This document shows positions 48,388 to 59,543 of a stretch of DNA of 64,000 bases, piece by piece (position 1 is the first letter of the stretch; each line of letters begins with the position of its first letter). Where the stretch lies: assembly GCA_002205965.3 (NCBI GenBank), contig NADL03000590.1, positions 2,051,001 to 2,115,000 of the forward strand. Reading direction: 5' to 3'. Position numbers and translations under genes: made by a program. Below the pieces are notes generated by a model. It was given only the letters and a program-made list of their open reading frames with translations. It was not told where the DNA came from and did not search any database. Origin of the DNA: Kappaphycus alvarezii (taxonomy: Eukaryota; Rhodophyta; Florideophyceae; Gigartinales; Solieriaceae).

Positions 48388-49930
48388 TCAGGAGAGAGGT
48401 AGATCTCCAGGTGAGATGAAGAACTTTTGCACTCCCGCAGTTTCCATGTCACCCGGTCCGCTGAAAATATCTCCATCACAATCACTCCTAAAGACATCAG
48501 TCTTTAGGAGTGATTGTGATGGAGGCATCAGCACTGTGCATACACGCCCGACCGCTGAGCTCACCTGTGCGAAATGTCGCACTCTCTCCAATGTCGCACG
48601 TAGAACCTCTTGTCGTTCATACCGATATATCAGTTCTCCATCGGATCCTTTCTCACCCCAAACCCAAGTCCCACTGCAAGGTTGCCTGGAATATAGCTCA
48701 GTGAGCTTTTCTTGTTCTTGTGCACTGAAATCTCCAAGTTCACGTAACAGCAGTTGGCATTTTTCCTCAATGGCATGCCAGCAAGAGAGCTCGTTCTGTA
48801 AACTAATCGCCTTTTCGAGGCGGTTTGGATTTGTTGCAAGCTCAGTAAGGACCATCTCCAGGTCTCCATTTGTCGCAACAGCTAAACGTAACGAGCGCAT
48901 CAGTTCATCGCATATGTCACTCAGTCTGAACTCAAACAGCTTCTCTGGATGTGTCAACCCGTTACCTACAAGAAGGTCAAGTTTTCGGTCCCAATCCTCG
49001 CATATCTGGTGGTCTCGATGGGCAAGGTCGAGGATCCACTCGCGCAGATCAGTTATTTTCACGGTATTGGCAGGGTTATTGCCTTCCGCGAAACCGTAGA
49101 GGAACATCAAGTCGTCGTTTGACTTTGAGCCATACGAAAGCAGCACCTCTTGGTCCGTCGCAAACTGCGAGCCGGTGGACACGTTGTAACGTTCGATAGA
49201 GGAATCGTACTTGAATGAGGTCTGGCAATGGACTGAGTGATTGGCCATATCTAGCCGGGAAATAAAGCGTATCTCACAGGAGCCATGTGTTCTTCTTCTT
49301 AAAAGTGGGCGCACCCAGTGATATGTCATGCTGTGAACATTCCTCAGGCTCCCGCGGGATTCCAAATGCCCTACTCTGACAGATTGCTGTGGCCCACGAG
49401 AACGTCTTGAGAGAAACAAATTTTCGCTTGTCCTCAGGAAGTGCATTCTGAAACTGCACAAACGTGGACTTGATATGCGAGCGGTACGCATCTGCAACGC
49501 CGAACATGCGGTACGGGCTCAGCTGATTGCTCAGCCTTGCTCGACCAATCTTCTCATACGCCCACAACACTGACCATGGATCGCTTGGCAATGACTTGAT
49601 GTAGGGAAAGTACGGCGAGGCAGAGCCATGAGCACACTCGTCTAGAAGCTGGATTGCAAGACGGGTCTCCCAAGACGCCTTGGCCCAGAACGACGGGGCT
49701 ATGTTTCGGAGCACATGGAGATGGGGGGATTTTCATCCGCCGCATCCGCGATAATGGCGGCGTTGGATGGAATGGAGATAAGCACATCCCCGCTGCTAAT
49801 GGGGGCGGTGGCACGGAGACCGCGGTAGCCCTGATTGGATTGAATTTCGACTTTGTGAAAGCGCACATCATTCGGAGCACCATGCACGCAGGGAATCTAG
49901 TTGTTCGCCGTGGTGCTTGTCTTGGATTTG
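48388..49930 (-). CDS. SET-domain methyltransferase with Rubisco-LSMT-type substrate domain
   Basis: Protein-lysine methyltransferase of the plant Rubisco-LSMT/SETD3 type. Near 49800 is the SET start YRGLRATAPISSGDVLISIP. At 49280-49700 is the inserted helical region (LLDECAHGSASPYFPYIKSL; SWATAICQSRAFGIP). Near 49245 comes LDMANHS (cofactor-binding NHS), and near 49115 LLSYGSKSNDDLMFLYGFAE with the catalytic Tyr block. At 48560-49060 is the helical Rubis-subs-bind domain. At least three one-base breaks are visible: near 49870, in the six-base G run at 49723-49728, and near 49290. The N-terminus (LDSLRAWCSEN and a Ser/Pro-rich leader) is unresolved, so plastid targeting is plausible but unproven. 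The last 40 codons run across a perfect inverted repeat (48471-48524). The long plus-strand frame over it is a shadow. Confidence 0.85.
48471..48524. repeat. Perfect 25-bp inverted repeat with 4-base loop
   Basis: CTCCATCACAATCACTCCTA and five more bases (48471-48495) are the exact reverse complement of 48500-48524, with loop ATCA. It lies in the 3' part of the SET-gene frame. It could be a transcript-end hairpin, a small foldback insertion, or an assembly artefact. Confidence 0.9.
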
Positions 49931-50629
49931 GTCGCTGTGGAGGGAGTGCTGGGAATAAGGCAAAATTCGAAAAGCACCGCAGTTCCGTGGGTGGGGAGGG
50001 CGTGGCCGCGGTTGCAGAGCGAGTCAGGCCCCGGAGCGATCTGCTTGGCGATGTAGGATGAGGGGTAGGAAGGCTTGCGTCGATTGCATAGCTGTTCAGC
50101 GACTCGCAACTAGACCTGTGCAGGTTTAGTGTAGGTTTTGATCGAGGCAAAAGATTCGGGTTAACTATCTGGTGTGTAACTATAAGTAACTAGTAATGCA
50201 ACTCGAAACCCTTGTGCACGTTCCGGGCTGCTTGAACGGCGGCGTTTTGTCAAAGTGAGGCGTAAGAACGTAGCTGTACGGAATATTCGCCCGGTACCTG
50301 TCAGCATCGTTGATCCGGACTCAACCAGGATGCGTCGTGACCTCAAAGCGCCCCGTAAAACTAGGGTTCCCTGCTGGAGAAACTGTACGGCCCACAGTAC
50401 GGCCCAATAATTTCTAATTACCAGGCTTGCCGTGGGCCAAAATTTTACAATCCTAATAAAAAGACCAAATCCTCACCAACTGTACACTAGTCCTCTCTCT
50501 TGAGACTCATTCCTCTCTTTAGCCTTCTGCCTCCTTCCCGACTCTCGTCATCGTCAAGAGAGAATGCGGCACTCGTATCTATCTCATTTTCAGCGAGCGG
50601 GCGCTCCACCTCTTCCTCATCCCCTCCAC
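49931..50629. other. Leader of SET gene and spacer
   Basis: Pro/Ser/Arg-rich frames on the minus strand up to 50150 may encode an N-terminal targeting peptide of the SET protein. TACAGTAC-like words occur at 50381-50402 and 50480-50487. No other gene seen. Confidence 0.4.
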
Positions 50630-52472
50630 TCACCGACGCTCCTTGCCTCTTCGATACGACTGCACACCCAGAACCACCAACAGCACCAGGAGAACAGCCG
50701 CAACTCCCGCCCCAGCAATCACGTAAATCAACTTGTCTGCCAAACGTCCAAGGTACACATTAGCAACCGCGAGTCCCCTTCCTCACAACTCCCCGATGAA
50801 TTCCAGGTACATCTGGCATCGGTAATCTGCACACATGTGTTGCAATCCCGAGCTGCTCCACATTTACTGCTGGCAGATCCTTGTCCATTGTTAGCGCTTC
50901 CCCTTGGTTCACCACCATTTGTCTCATGCTTAGGCTCCCCTGAATCTCCCTCTTCAGTATCGCCTCCAGGCGCGCCTTCTTGTTCTTGCTCCTGCTCCTC
51001 CTCTTCCTCGCCTTCACTTTCTTCGTCCTCGCCAGCGTCAGGCACCGGCAATGTCTCTTCTGTCCCTTGTTTCACGTCAAACCCACAGTTCATATCCGAT
51101 TCCGCAAATCCTACCCGCTGATTTTCCCGTCATATACCGTGACATATTTTTTCATCACCGTGTTTCCCAGAATGACATCTACTCCTCCACTCATCGCATC
51201 CAAGGCCATGATCCCAACACACCAAAACTCGGGCCCTTTGGAAGCGTAATTAATCAAATAATCATCGGGCCAAGGGTAATATCAAATCCTTGGACTCCAA
51301 ATTTCAAAGTAGGTAACTTGGCCCGATCCTTGTCAGTAATGCGTGTGCAATGCGCAGGTCGGAACCACGAATCTTTCCCGTGAGAGCATAGACCCGGTAC
51401 TTCACAGTACTTTGTCTGCAAATGGCGCTTGAATTTGTCAAAAGTAGAGTGCGAAATACGATGAGAGTGGTGCCCGAATCGACAATGGCACGAGAATACG
51501 ACGGGAGTGAGAGCTCGTGATCGTTCACCCGAAGATTACCAACCAGCGGAAACGAGTAGAAACTTGGCGGAGAGGAGAGCTCCAGCGGAACCCATGATAC
51601 AGGCTTTGTGCTGAGCAACGGGTCATAGTCTCCCAGCACAATCTTTCCAGAATCGTATGTGATACAGATAGAGAACATATCCTTCATGGAGAGTGAATCT
51701 CTCATGGCATCAAATGTTGGAGTGACGCAAGTCGGGTTGCAAGCCAAACTCTCGTAGGCCATTCCTAGAATGCCGTCCACTTGAGACCTCTCAAAATCTG
51801 GAGAATCACTACGAATACCGCCAAAAGTAACGGAAACTTGACATCCCCCACTGAAACTCATCTCGGACCAAAATGCCCTTGGCACCGCTGCCATCGCCGA
51901 AATTGAGATGAAAAGCACATTTGTCGTGATCACTGTTTGCACAACAAGCCTGGGTAGATGAGCACTTTCCACAGCCATACGGGGAACAAGTGTGACGACC
52001 ACAAAGACTGTCATCGCAGGCTATCATGTTTGCAATGCCACTATCAGAGTCATGATAGGAATATCGCATGTCACCTCGTTTACAATTGACACACTCTTTG
52101 ACAGGAACGGCAAGAGTTGCACTGCCGGTGTCGATTTGGACACGGAGTGTTTGACCGCCGATTTTGACCTTTGCGTAATATTCGCCTACAGCGACCATGC
52201 CGCCGTAGAGTTGGACATCGTGGTAGTGGGAAGTCCAGGGAAGCTGAGAGCGGAGACCGAGTGTTGTGAGAAAGTTTGATAGACGCGGGTAGCGGGAGGA
52301 GAAGTGGTCTATGGGGGTTCATGGATTCGCACGACGGAGGGAAAACCGCGGGTTGAGTTTGGGAGAAGTGGTCGTGGGGGCGTTTTTCGAGATGGGTGGT
52401 GAAGGAATGGTAGGCGAATGGGGTTGGGAGTAAAAGGAAGAGGAAGAGGGAAGTGAGGAAACTGAAAATCAT
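50630..52472 (-). CDS. Membrane-anchored pepsin-family (A1) aspartic protease, several frame breaks
   Basis: ATG 52472 gives a signal peptide (MIFSFLTSLFLFLLLPTPFA). Then comes VQLYGGMVAVGEYYAKVKIG and the first active site QIDTGSATLAVP near 52130. A Cys-rich flap segment follows (51960-52070), then VTFGGIRSDSPDFERSQVDG, then the second active site AIVDSGTTLIV near 51480. The C-terminal lobe ends ENQRVGFAESDMNCG near 51100. After a long acidic stretch (50900-51050) is a PSI-like Cys-rich domain (CNTCVQITDARCTWNSSGSC) and one membrane helix (LIYVIAGAGVAAVLLVLLVV), with the stop at 50630. This predicts an extracytoplasmic protease anchored by its C-terminus. About six one-base shifts are needed, several at runs (near 52230, 51847, 51475, 51255, 51130, 50775). 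Catalytic residues are intact. Confidence 0.88.
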
Positions 52473-52840
52473 GAAGGTAAAAAGAGGGGAAAGGGAATGG
52501 ATGAGGGAGGGGGAAAGGGATCAGGGGGGTGAAGTAAGGGCGAGGCTTTGAACGTGGCGCTTGGGCGGCACGGAGGATTGGTGATGAGGCGATGGTCGGT
52601 TGAGAGGCAAGTGACTAAAATCAGGGCAGCGCTAAGAATGGTTGGAAATGCAGTGGGTTTGGATTGAAATGTGTGAAGGGGAGTTACCTTGAGGGTAGAG
52701 AATGCATGTCAAAATTTTTTAAAAAATGTCGTCATGCTTTGCTGACAGTTTGGGGACTTCATTATTTCATGTGGAAATTGTGATTGAAACTCAAGTCTAT
52801 TAGTCCAATAATACACAGCTTGATTGGCTACGCCTTGTCG

Positions 52841-52948
52841 AATACTGTAGTTCACGTACTGTAAGTATTGATTTACTGTTGTACCCTAATTATTGCCAGT
52901 CGTTTTCATTTCTCCTATCGACTACAGTACAGTACAGTACAGTACAGC
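52841..52948. promoter_or_regulatory. TACAGTAC cluster upstream of aspartic protease
   Basis: AATACTGTAG, CGTACTGTAAG and the tandem TACAGTACAGTACAGTACAG lie 370-480 bases upstream of the protease ATG on the minus strand. Confidence 0.5.
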
Positions 52949-54589
52949 AAGTATCGTTGCCAGTCTAGCTAGATCATTACCCCCATTAATGTTAAAACTG
53001 GACGTTGTGCAAAGCCGCGCCGTTTCGACGAAATGAGATGTGGATATGTTGGCTTTCGGATGGGCTAGAAACTATTTTCCTCAGCTGATACACTACTGGT
53101 TTCAGCAAATCTCAGGGATTGAAGTTTTGTCAATTCAGATATAACAATTCAGGAGCGGTCCATGCTACGCGGTAAGATAAGCGTAAAATGCAAAACAAGT
53201 GCGGTCTGTCAAAAGGGGTAGCCAGAATGCATTTCACGTAAGAGTCTCTGATAGCATCTGTATCTAGTCTTCTTTCGAGTTGCCCGGTCGAGCAAAAGGC
53301 GATTAGGCCAAGTGGAAAAGCCTTATGTTGGGAGAGGCCTCAACGATTGCAGGGATGATCGAGCAACGTTGAAGAGCTCGGCAGGGGCAGGATGTCGGGA
53401 AACGGCGACGCCATCGCTAAACGAGGTGCGTTGACCTCCTGCAACTAGTAGACATGGTCGGGGGTCTTGTGACTGGTCTACGTTCATCGACGGTTCGAAC
53501 TAGGTGTTTTGCGATTTCTGTGAAACCTAGTTTCATTCCAACGAAAGTCGATGGGGGGGCAACTTTCAGAGAATGAGCATTGAATTTGAGGGTACTGGAT
53601 GAACTACTTGTTTATGTTGAGTCTGAAAGAATCGTTTTGCCCTGGTGGCATTCGATGCTGGTGAGGGAATGGATAACATGCGCTGCTTTCCTTGTGAGAG
53701 TTATTCATACTTCGGGAACCGGAGTGGGTCAAAGGTAGCTGCGTCGGCAAAAATAAGCCGATCTGGAGGCTCATAATATATCCCTTGGCGGAAAGCAGTT
53801 AAGGGCTACGGCGTCTGGTGCTGTATAGTATATAATCATTTTTACTTCATGTATTATAAGAGGCGTTGTATAGTAAGAATAGCGAAGGGGGTAGTGTGCT
53901 TGTGGTCGCAGAGTCACTCGTTTGATCGTGGGCGGAAGTGGGAAATAGGTAACAAGAGATCCGGGCAGGTGATGATTGAGGTCCTAGTCTGGACCACAGC
54001 TTTTTAGCAAATGTAATTGAGTTTGAGTGGATGTGTTCGCGGTAGTTTCCCCGTTATTGAGGCGAAGCAAGGTACCGAAAAGTTGATTGATGGTGCTGCT
54101 GCAGTGCGAATGTTGTTGAGGCGTGGACCTTCGCCTCAGCCACACCCTAGCCCCGTCCGCTCTATCAACATGCTGCACCGCCGTACATGTCGCCTCTCGT
54201 AGTCCCTTACCATAATCACACCCTGATCCTAGAGTGCCTAGCCGGGCTCAGCAAGCGTGTTGTTCGTTGCCCTCACGGGCCACCCCTTTGCAAGCCAGGT
54301 CGCGGGACCACCGCCAGCTTCCTGAGTTGGTAGTTTCCAGATGACGGAGAACTGATTGGGACTGTTGAGAGTCGTCGCCCTGTGCTCTTGGTATTCCAGT
54401 GACACGGCCGCGCCTCGGACTGCCCCGTAACCTCCGCATAAGGCGCATCTCGTGGCCATCCACTTCCAAAAAAGCTCGCGCCTCCTATCGCCTTGAGACC
54501 CCCTCGAGGCGTGCATTGACAATTGGTTTGGAGTTTACGCAGGTTCCGCACGCTCCGACATCATGCCTCTGCCCGTCTCGTAACCCACA
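52949..54589. other. No confident gene
   Basis: A GC-richer patch (54230-54600) gives overlapping frames on both strands up to 94 residues, none recognisable. The remainder is a plain spacer. Confidence 0.45.
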
Positions 54590-55015
54590 CCTTACGCTTC
54601 TGGGACCGGCGGGCCTCTAAAACACTCCTTCTATTTCCCTCTCCACCCTGTTACATTCTACCACTTTCACGTCTGCGATATTTTCTCACGCTTGGCGCCC
54701 CGGATTCCGGACTTCAGAGTCTATATGCAAATAGGAACTTCAAGGTTGTCTTTGGTGACAACAACTCTATCTCCAAAGCAGATACTCACCCTGCTGGCCC
54801 ACTAGTACATCTCTGTTTGTCTAATATTGTAACCCTTGTGTCCACAGTCCTTATGACTCGATTATTCTCAAATTCTAGCATTCCGTGGACCCGATCCGGC
54901 CTTACAATCCGGAAGAAAATTATACCGTCTAGCCGTCCAAGTAACTCCTCCCGCTCTATCACTACAACTTCTCTTAGCTATTGCAGGATTGTGCTATTGC
55001 ACTTGTTGTAATCCA
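54590..55015 (+). repeat. Dispersed repeat, copy B
   Basis: Aligns along its length with the reverse complement of 21100-21585. Shared blocks lie near 54740 (GGAACTTCAAGGTTGTCTTT), 54838 (TGTGTCCACAGT) and 54920 (AATTATACCGTCTAGCCGTC). Lacks the 26-bp tandem repeat found in copy A. A 162-residue frame crosses it (54523-55011) but has no known motif. Confidence 0.65.
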
Positions 55016-55560
55016 AAGCGGCATCAACCGAATTAGGATATAGTGCTGTAGCGTGCATAGCAGAGACGTTGCTCTAAACTGCGTAGCTTTCGTCTGCGCA
55101 GATGATATACTTTGCGCGATGCATGAGAAATCACCGCTTTTGGTTTCGTCATGGTCTGTAGACAATCGACCAAGGCGAAGGGCGTGCATAAAAGGCCTTC
55201 TTGCTGGCGGGAGGCAACTCACAAGAAAGAAACAGCAACGTGAATTGCCCACTGTGTTTCCCGCGCACTGTCCCTGCAAACTGTTGCGACGTTCTTCACC
55301 GTTCTTGTCTGTTCCTCTTCGATTCCTTTCTCTTCCCTCCACGGCTCTCTTTCTCCGGCTTCTTGCCGCCTTTGACATTGTGGAGCCTTGTGTCAGGCCA
55401 ACATCGAACAAAACACTGCAAGGTGCTTAGAGAGAAAGAAGGGCAGCAAACACCCTGTGAGTCTTGGTGTGTTTATGTGTTTTTCTCATTGTCTGAATGG
55501 ATTCCATACCTATATTAGATCAACTGCGCACTTCGTCTTGAATTGCACATCTCACGAAGA
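55016..55560. other. No gene seen
   Basis: Overlapping frames on both strands over 55053-55430, of simple composition. No motif recognised. Confidence 0.4.
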
Positions 55561-55947
55561 ATGCTCCGACCATCACTACTATCCTTGGACCTTCGGATCG
55601 AATCTAAGGAGAATAAAAAGAGCCCATCCATCACGGACTCCAGCAGACTCTCGATCAAGATGAAGGTATTTCTGATCCCAGACGATTTTCGCGCAATTAT
55701 TTCATTTTCCGTCCCAGCCGGTAAATTTCGATTAGCCGCATCCAAAATTAGAAGTCATAAGATCTCGATCGACGAATTAGTCGACAAACTATCAAACCTA
55801 CTGCTTTTCAGACCTAATGTACTTGCAAGTATGATAAACAGTTGGAACGAGATCTTCTACAGCGACTTTCGCGTGAAACACACCAAGCACCACGAAGCCG
55901 CCTCAACCTACATCGACTGCGTTTTCCACACCACTGCGACCTACTAG
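55561..55947 (+). CDS. Hypothetical ORF
   Basis: ATG 55561 opens a 128-residue frame with mixed composition (MKVFLIPDDFRAIISFSVPA; IDELVDKLSNLLLFRPNVLA). It looks protein-like but matches no family I recognise. It may be the upstream part of the broken P-loop coding region that follows on the same strand. Confidence 0.25.
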   Translation: MLRPSLLSLDLRIESKENKKSPSITDSSRLSIKMKVFLIPDDFRAIISFSVPAGKFRLAASKIRSHKISIDELVDKLSNLLLFRPNVLASMINSWNEIFYSDFRVKHTKHHEAASTYIDCVFHTTATY

Positions 55948-56699
55948 CATTCATTTTGGCACCGCAATTTGTTCCAAACCGTCTTCGAGACATTTTTAAG
56001 AGTGATAATTTGTGCAACACGCTATTTGAGTACTCTCCGCACAAAATACATCAAATTTTGGCGAACTTATCAAGACCGCTGCATAGAATATATACGATCA
56101 GTAACACGCGCGCAAAAACACAGACTTCCCGGAACAAACTCCGACCTCGTCAATAGTCGGGATTGGACCCCACTGCGACAATCGTCGCCGTATTCTTCGC
56201 CAAAAACCCGCCACCACCGTTCTTCCTTTGTCCAGACAGGTAGCGTTGAAACTATCGCACTTCAGAAGCAATTTCATCCCAATTGCTCACTCCCTTCTGC
56301 GCTGCGGAAATAACAGATCATTTCCCATTGCTGCAAAATGCCAGGATACATTCCACTTTTCTGCCCAGAAAAGAAAAAGAACCTTAGCTGCGACTCAAGC
56401 CCAGTCGGCTTTCAAACATCGGCAGAGCGCCATTGTCTGACTTCTACCAAAACCACAGTGTCCAGCTTCACACTTTGCAGTAAAAATCGCGCGGCCCCGG
56501 CTGTACATCTCCCACTTGCCGAAATGCAATGCGTCGCAATTCCATTTCTTGCGGCAAATCAGGAATGTTCCAACTCTAGACACTGAGACCTGTTTGCGAT
56601 GCCGCAGATCCGCCTGCAGTAAGCTCCGCACTCCAAATAGGAACTGTCGCTCGAAAATGGTCTCATGATGTGCAACAGGTGTATCAAAAGACCTGGACT
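55948..56699. other. Unresolved stretch
   Basis: Overlapping frames on the plus strand (55969-56313, 56228-56586), none clearly coding. Probably degraded sequence linked to the flanking remnants. Confidence 0.35.
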
Positions 56700-57560
56700 A
56701 CCGATCGCATCTTGGCGAAGCTGAGAGGCGTCTTCCGACGATTGAGAACATCGGCATGTTCGTTGTTCCCAATTCTGTGAAAGGTGCCATAGTTTTGGAG
56801 ATCTTGGAATGGGAGGGTAAAGAGACTCTCGATCTGCAGGCGCAAGAGGCCATAAGGATACATGAACAACTTAAGGGCTTCGACACCCCAAAAAAAGTGT
56901 AGCGCAAGGGGAAAGTGCCTTCGTAAAACATCTTGGAAATCAGTTTTATGCTCAGGAGAACGTTAAGACCTTAATTGATACTTGCCGAATTCATCTCCAC
57001 TTACAATTACGCGAGAGGGGGCAGAATCATTGTCAACTGAACTATAATTTGGCGTCTTAAAGGGTGAATGGGTCGTTGCTGATATTCTCTGTTACGGGGC
57101 AACTCGGTATTGGTAAGACTCAATGGTGCGTGAGGGACCATTCATCCATGCATGTCTTCTCACTTTGACCAAACAATATTCTGAGTTAATGATCGCGTTA
57201 CAGCGCTCACCGATCCGCCGGAGAAAGGACTGTACATAGATGAAGCGACATGGAGTATGACACTTCAATTAGAATTAGAATTCGGAGAAAATTTCGGGAA
57301 ACTAGGGAAGGAACGTGGGTATCTTCCCTGTGACATCGATGCCCACGGAGCATAAGGTCTTCGGTACAACGCCAGTTCTGTTGGTCCGAGATAAATCTCG
57401 GCTCCGAAGGGATTTCGAGATCCTCAGTTCGGTGGAAAAAGGATATATCAAATTAAGGAAAGAATGAAAGTTGTTGGTGCGGTTCCCGGTCTAGTATCTA
57501 AAGCAGATCTATCTGCCAAGTTGTTGGTAGGATGCTAGCAGATCTGCGACAGGTGCCTGA
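56700..57560 (+). pseudogene. Broken coding region with a P-loop (Walker A) motif
   Basis: Three coding-like blocks. At 56725-56900: RRLPTIENIGMFVVPNSVKG and AIVLEILEWEGKETLDLQAQ. At 57061-57140: a hydrophobic strand LLIFSVT followed by GQLGIGKT, a full Walker A nucleotide-binding loop. At 57200-57355: LTDPPEKGLYIDEATWSMTL. Near 57420-57500 lies FGGKRIYQIKERMKVVGAVP. Stops and shifts lie between, and a GTGCGTGAG donor-like site follows the P-loop, so introns are possible. The order P-loop then FGG-R-x-I resembles NTPases of the Crinkler/RHS type, but this is a weak impression. Likely a decayed gene or multi-exon gene with errors. Confidence 0.4.
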
Positions 57561-58427
57561 GTTTGATCTGCGCATGGCCATGCTCCGATAGTAGACTATT
57601 AATTTAAAGGAGCACCCAGCTTCGGCAGCATCTTGGCTTTGGGCAAAGGGACACAATGTCCTCCAAACAGTGGTGGGAACGTCGCAGGTACAGCCTGTTG
57701 ATATAGTTCAATCCTTTTGCAGAACATTTGCTTTACAATAGACTGGAAAAAATATTGACGGCACTTAGGAAGGAAACCTGTGAAGGGCTGGCCTCCTATC
57801 GGCTCTGTGTGAAAGAAGTGATTTAGAAATAAGTTTGGCGCTGAGAGAAGGGCTTGAATAACGCCGCATGTGTATAGAAATTGTTTCGTTGCATGGAGAA
57901 CCATGGATCTATCGTCTTGCGAAATTTGTCGTCAATTGTTTTCCAGTCTGACAACTTTAATCAAAAGGAGTTATCATAAAATGTCTCCCATGCGTTTACG
58001 TGGCTGAGGATTGATACCAGCCTCTTGTTTCAATCCCCTCTGTACCCTTCAAGGCACTTTAACCTCGTAATCGCTCATGTTACGGGACGGGCGACTGGCC
58101 TCGTCAGAGATCGCGTGAAGAAACAGACTTGAAAGAAACTCCAATCAGCTAATCCGCAATTGACGCCACTCCTTGTTGCCCGTTACCAGCCTGTTTACAA
58201 TTGCGCAAGTTACTCCATGCTTTACCTGTTGCGAGAGCGCTAGCCCGTAACACAACTTTTCCATCTCGAGAAAACAGACACCTGTGGAACTTCACCCTGA
58301 TGACTTGCGTACCTCTCTCCCAAACAATTTCTTCCATCTCGTTACACTGACAATCCTCATCGTACTCAACCCACTCAACCCCGCACCTATCCATCGCGCC
58401 GTAATGCATTGTTTCAAAAGTTTCAAT
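57561..58427. other. No confident gene
   Basis: A 101-residue minus frame (57599-57904) and a plus frame opposite it cannot be told apart. This may be the continuation of the P-loop remnant. The 300 bases before 58427 are the 3' flank of PTPA. Confidence 0.4.
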
Positions 58428-59543
58428 TTACGCCTTCCCTCCCCCATCCTCCTCCTTCTCCGGAAACTGAAACACGCTTCCAAAGAGCATATGCTGAATT
58501 ACCTGTCTCTTACTCCACACTTCCCCTTTGTACATCTTAATCATCCCTTGATTAATTTTTGGCCACCCTTCCTTGACTTGACTGATATCCCACAACATCG
58601 GGGAGTGCTCAAAAACGGTCCTGACTTCATGTCCTTGATGAACGCAATGGCATCCAAGTACAAATACTCCTCGCGCTCCTCGTGCAACCGCTTATCATCC
58701 CTAATGACCAGAGGATCCACACGATTGCTGCTCGTCAGCTGCGAACTACCCCACAAAAACGGCAAGAACGAGTAGTCATCCAACCCCCAAACCCCATGAC
58801 TCCCAGCCGGCTCCAACATATACCGAGACTGCAACAGCCTCGTCACCTTCAGGTACCCCACGAATACCAGCAAGACCAACTCGGCGTCATCGCGCTTCTT
58901 GAACACCCCAATCTTCCACAGACAAAAAAGTAGCACTAAAAACGTCCCCTCGTGTCCCGACCCGTAATCAATGCGAGTCTCATTGCCAAAACTGGTCTTC
59001 AAATAATCCGCAAGCTCCTCCACCAAACCCTCCCGCCAGAGACCCTCATCCTTCTCTTCTTCTGTCGCACTCCCAATCACAGTACCTAACAGCATGGGTG
59101 CCTGTGCGTCAAGTCGACTGTACCATGTGCGGAATGATCGATTGCCAAAACGCCCTTTCTGCTCGGCTGGCTCTGTGTCATGTGCCCATTGTGTCAGTTT
59201 CTCCAAAACTTGAAGCATTTTACGCACCGGAGGAGAAGCTGCGTGGGCAGAAACTGCACTACGTCTCTTGTTTTTGACGGCTTGGTTGAGACGAAGGATA
59301 AAGGCCCATAGTTCCTGTCTCGTGGGATAGAATGAAAGTTAAAGAGGTTAGTTGATGAATTGACATGGGGGGTGCTGAGGTATGTAGAATGGGATTATCG
59401 TTACGCACCCCAAACTGCCGAGAGCTGAGGTAAAAATGGAGGTCATCATCAGTTTTGATCCGCCTAAATTCGCGGTCGAGCAGGGAAAATACAAGAGGCT
59501 TGGTCAGTATAAAGCGCCGACGGTTTGCGCGAGGCAAGTACAA
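58428..59543 (-). CDS. PTPA, serine/threonine protein phosphatase 2A activator
   Basis: PTPA is a peptidyl-prolyl isomerase-like activator of PP2A. Exon 1 (about 59409-59543) carries LVFSLLDREFRRIKTDDDLH. A 94-nt GT-AG intron (59315-59408; GTGCGT to GACAG) joins SSRQFG to ELWAFILRLNQAVKNK. Exon 2 has FGNRSFRTWYSRLD, SFGNETRIDYGSGHEGTFLV (the conserved IDYGxGHE), LLQSRYMLEPAGSHGVWGLD and FLPFLWGSSQL, all PTPA signatures. Near 58600-58603 (four G on the plus strand) one base is missing. Past it, the expected C-terminus continues: MLWDISQVKEGWPKINQGMI, MYKGEVWSKRQVIQHMLFGS, to a TAA at 58428-58430. The start codon is unresolved: no ATG lies in the exon-1 frame. An ATG near 59610 (MGRPEKS) is in another frame, so a further intron or indel is likely. 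Confidence 0.93.

Noticed and set aside
48353..49099. 248-residue plus-strand ORF
   Set aside because: Exactly antisense to the SET-domain gene, whose minus frame carries family motifs; Ser/Arg-rich shadow.
50564..51121. 185-residue plus-strand ORF
   Set aside because: Antisense shadow of the acidic linker of the aspartic protease; Ser/Pro repeats mirror the Glu/Gly codons.
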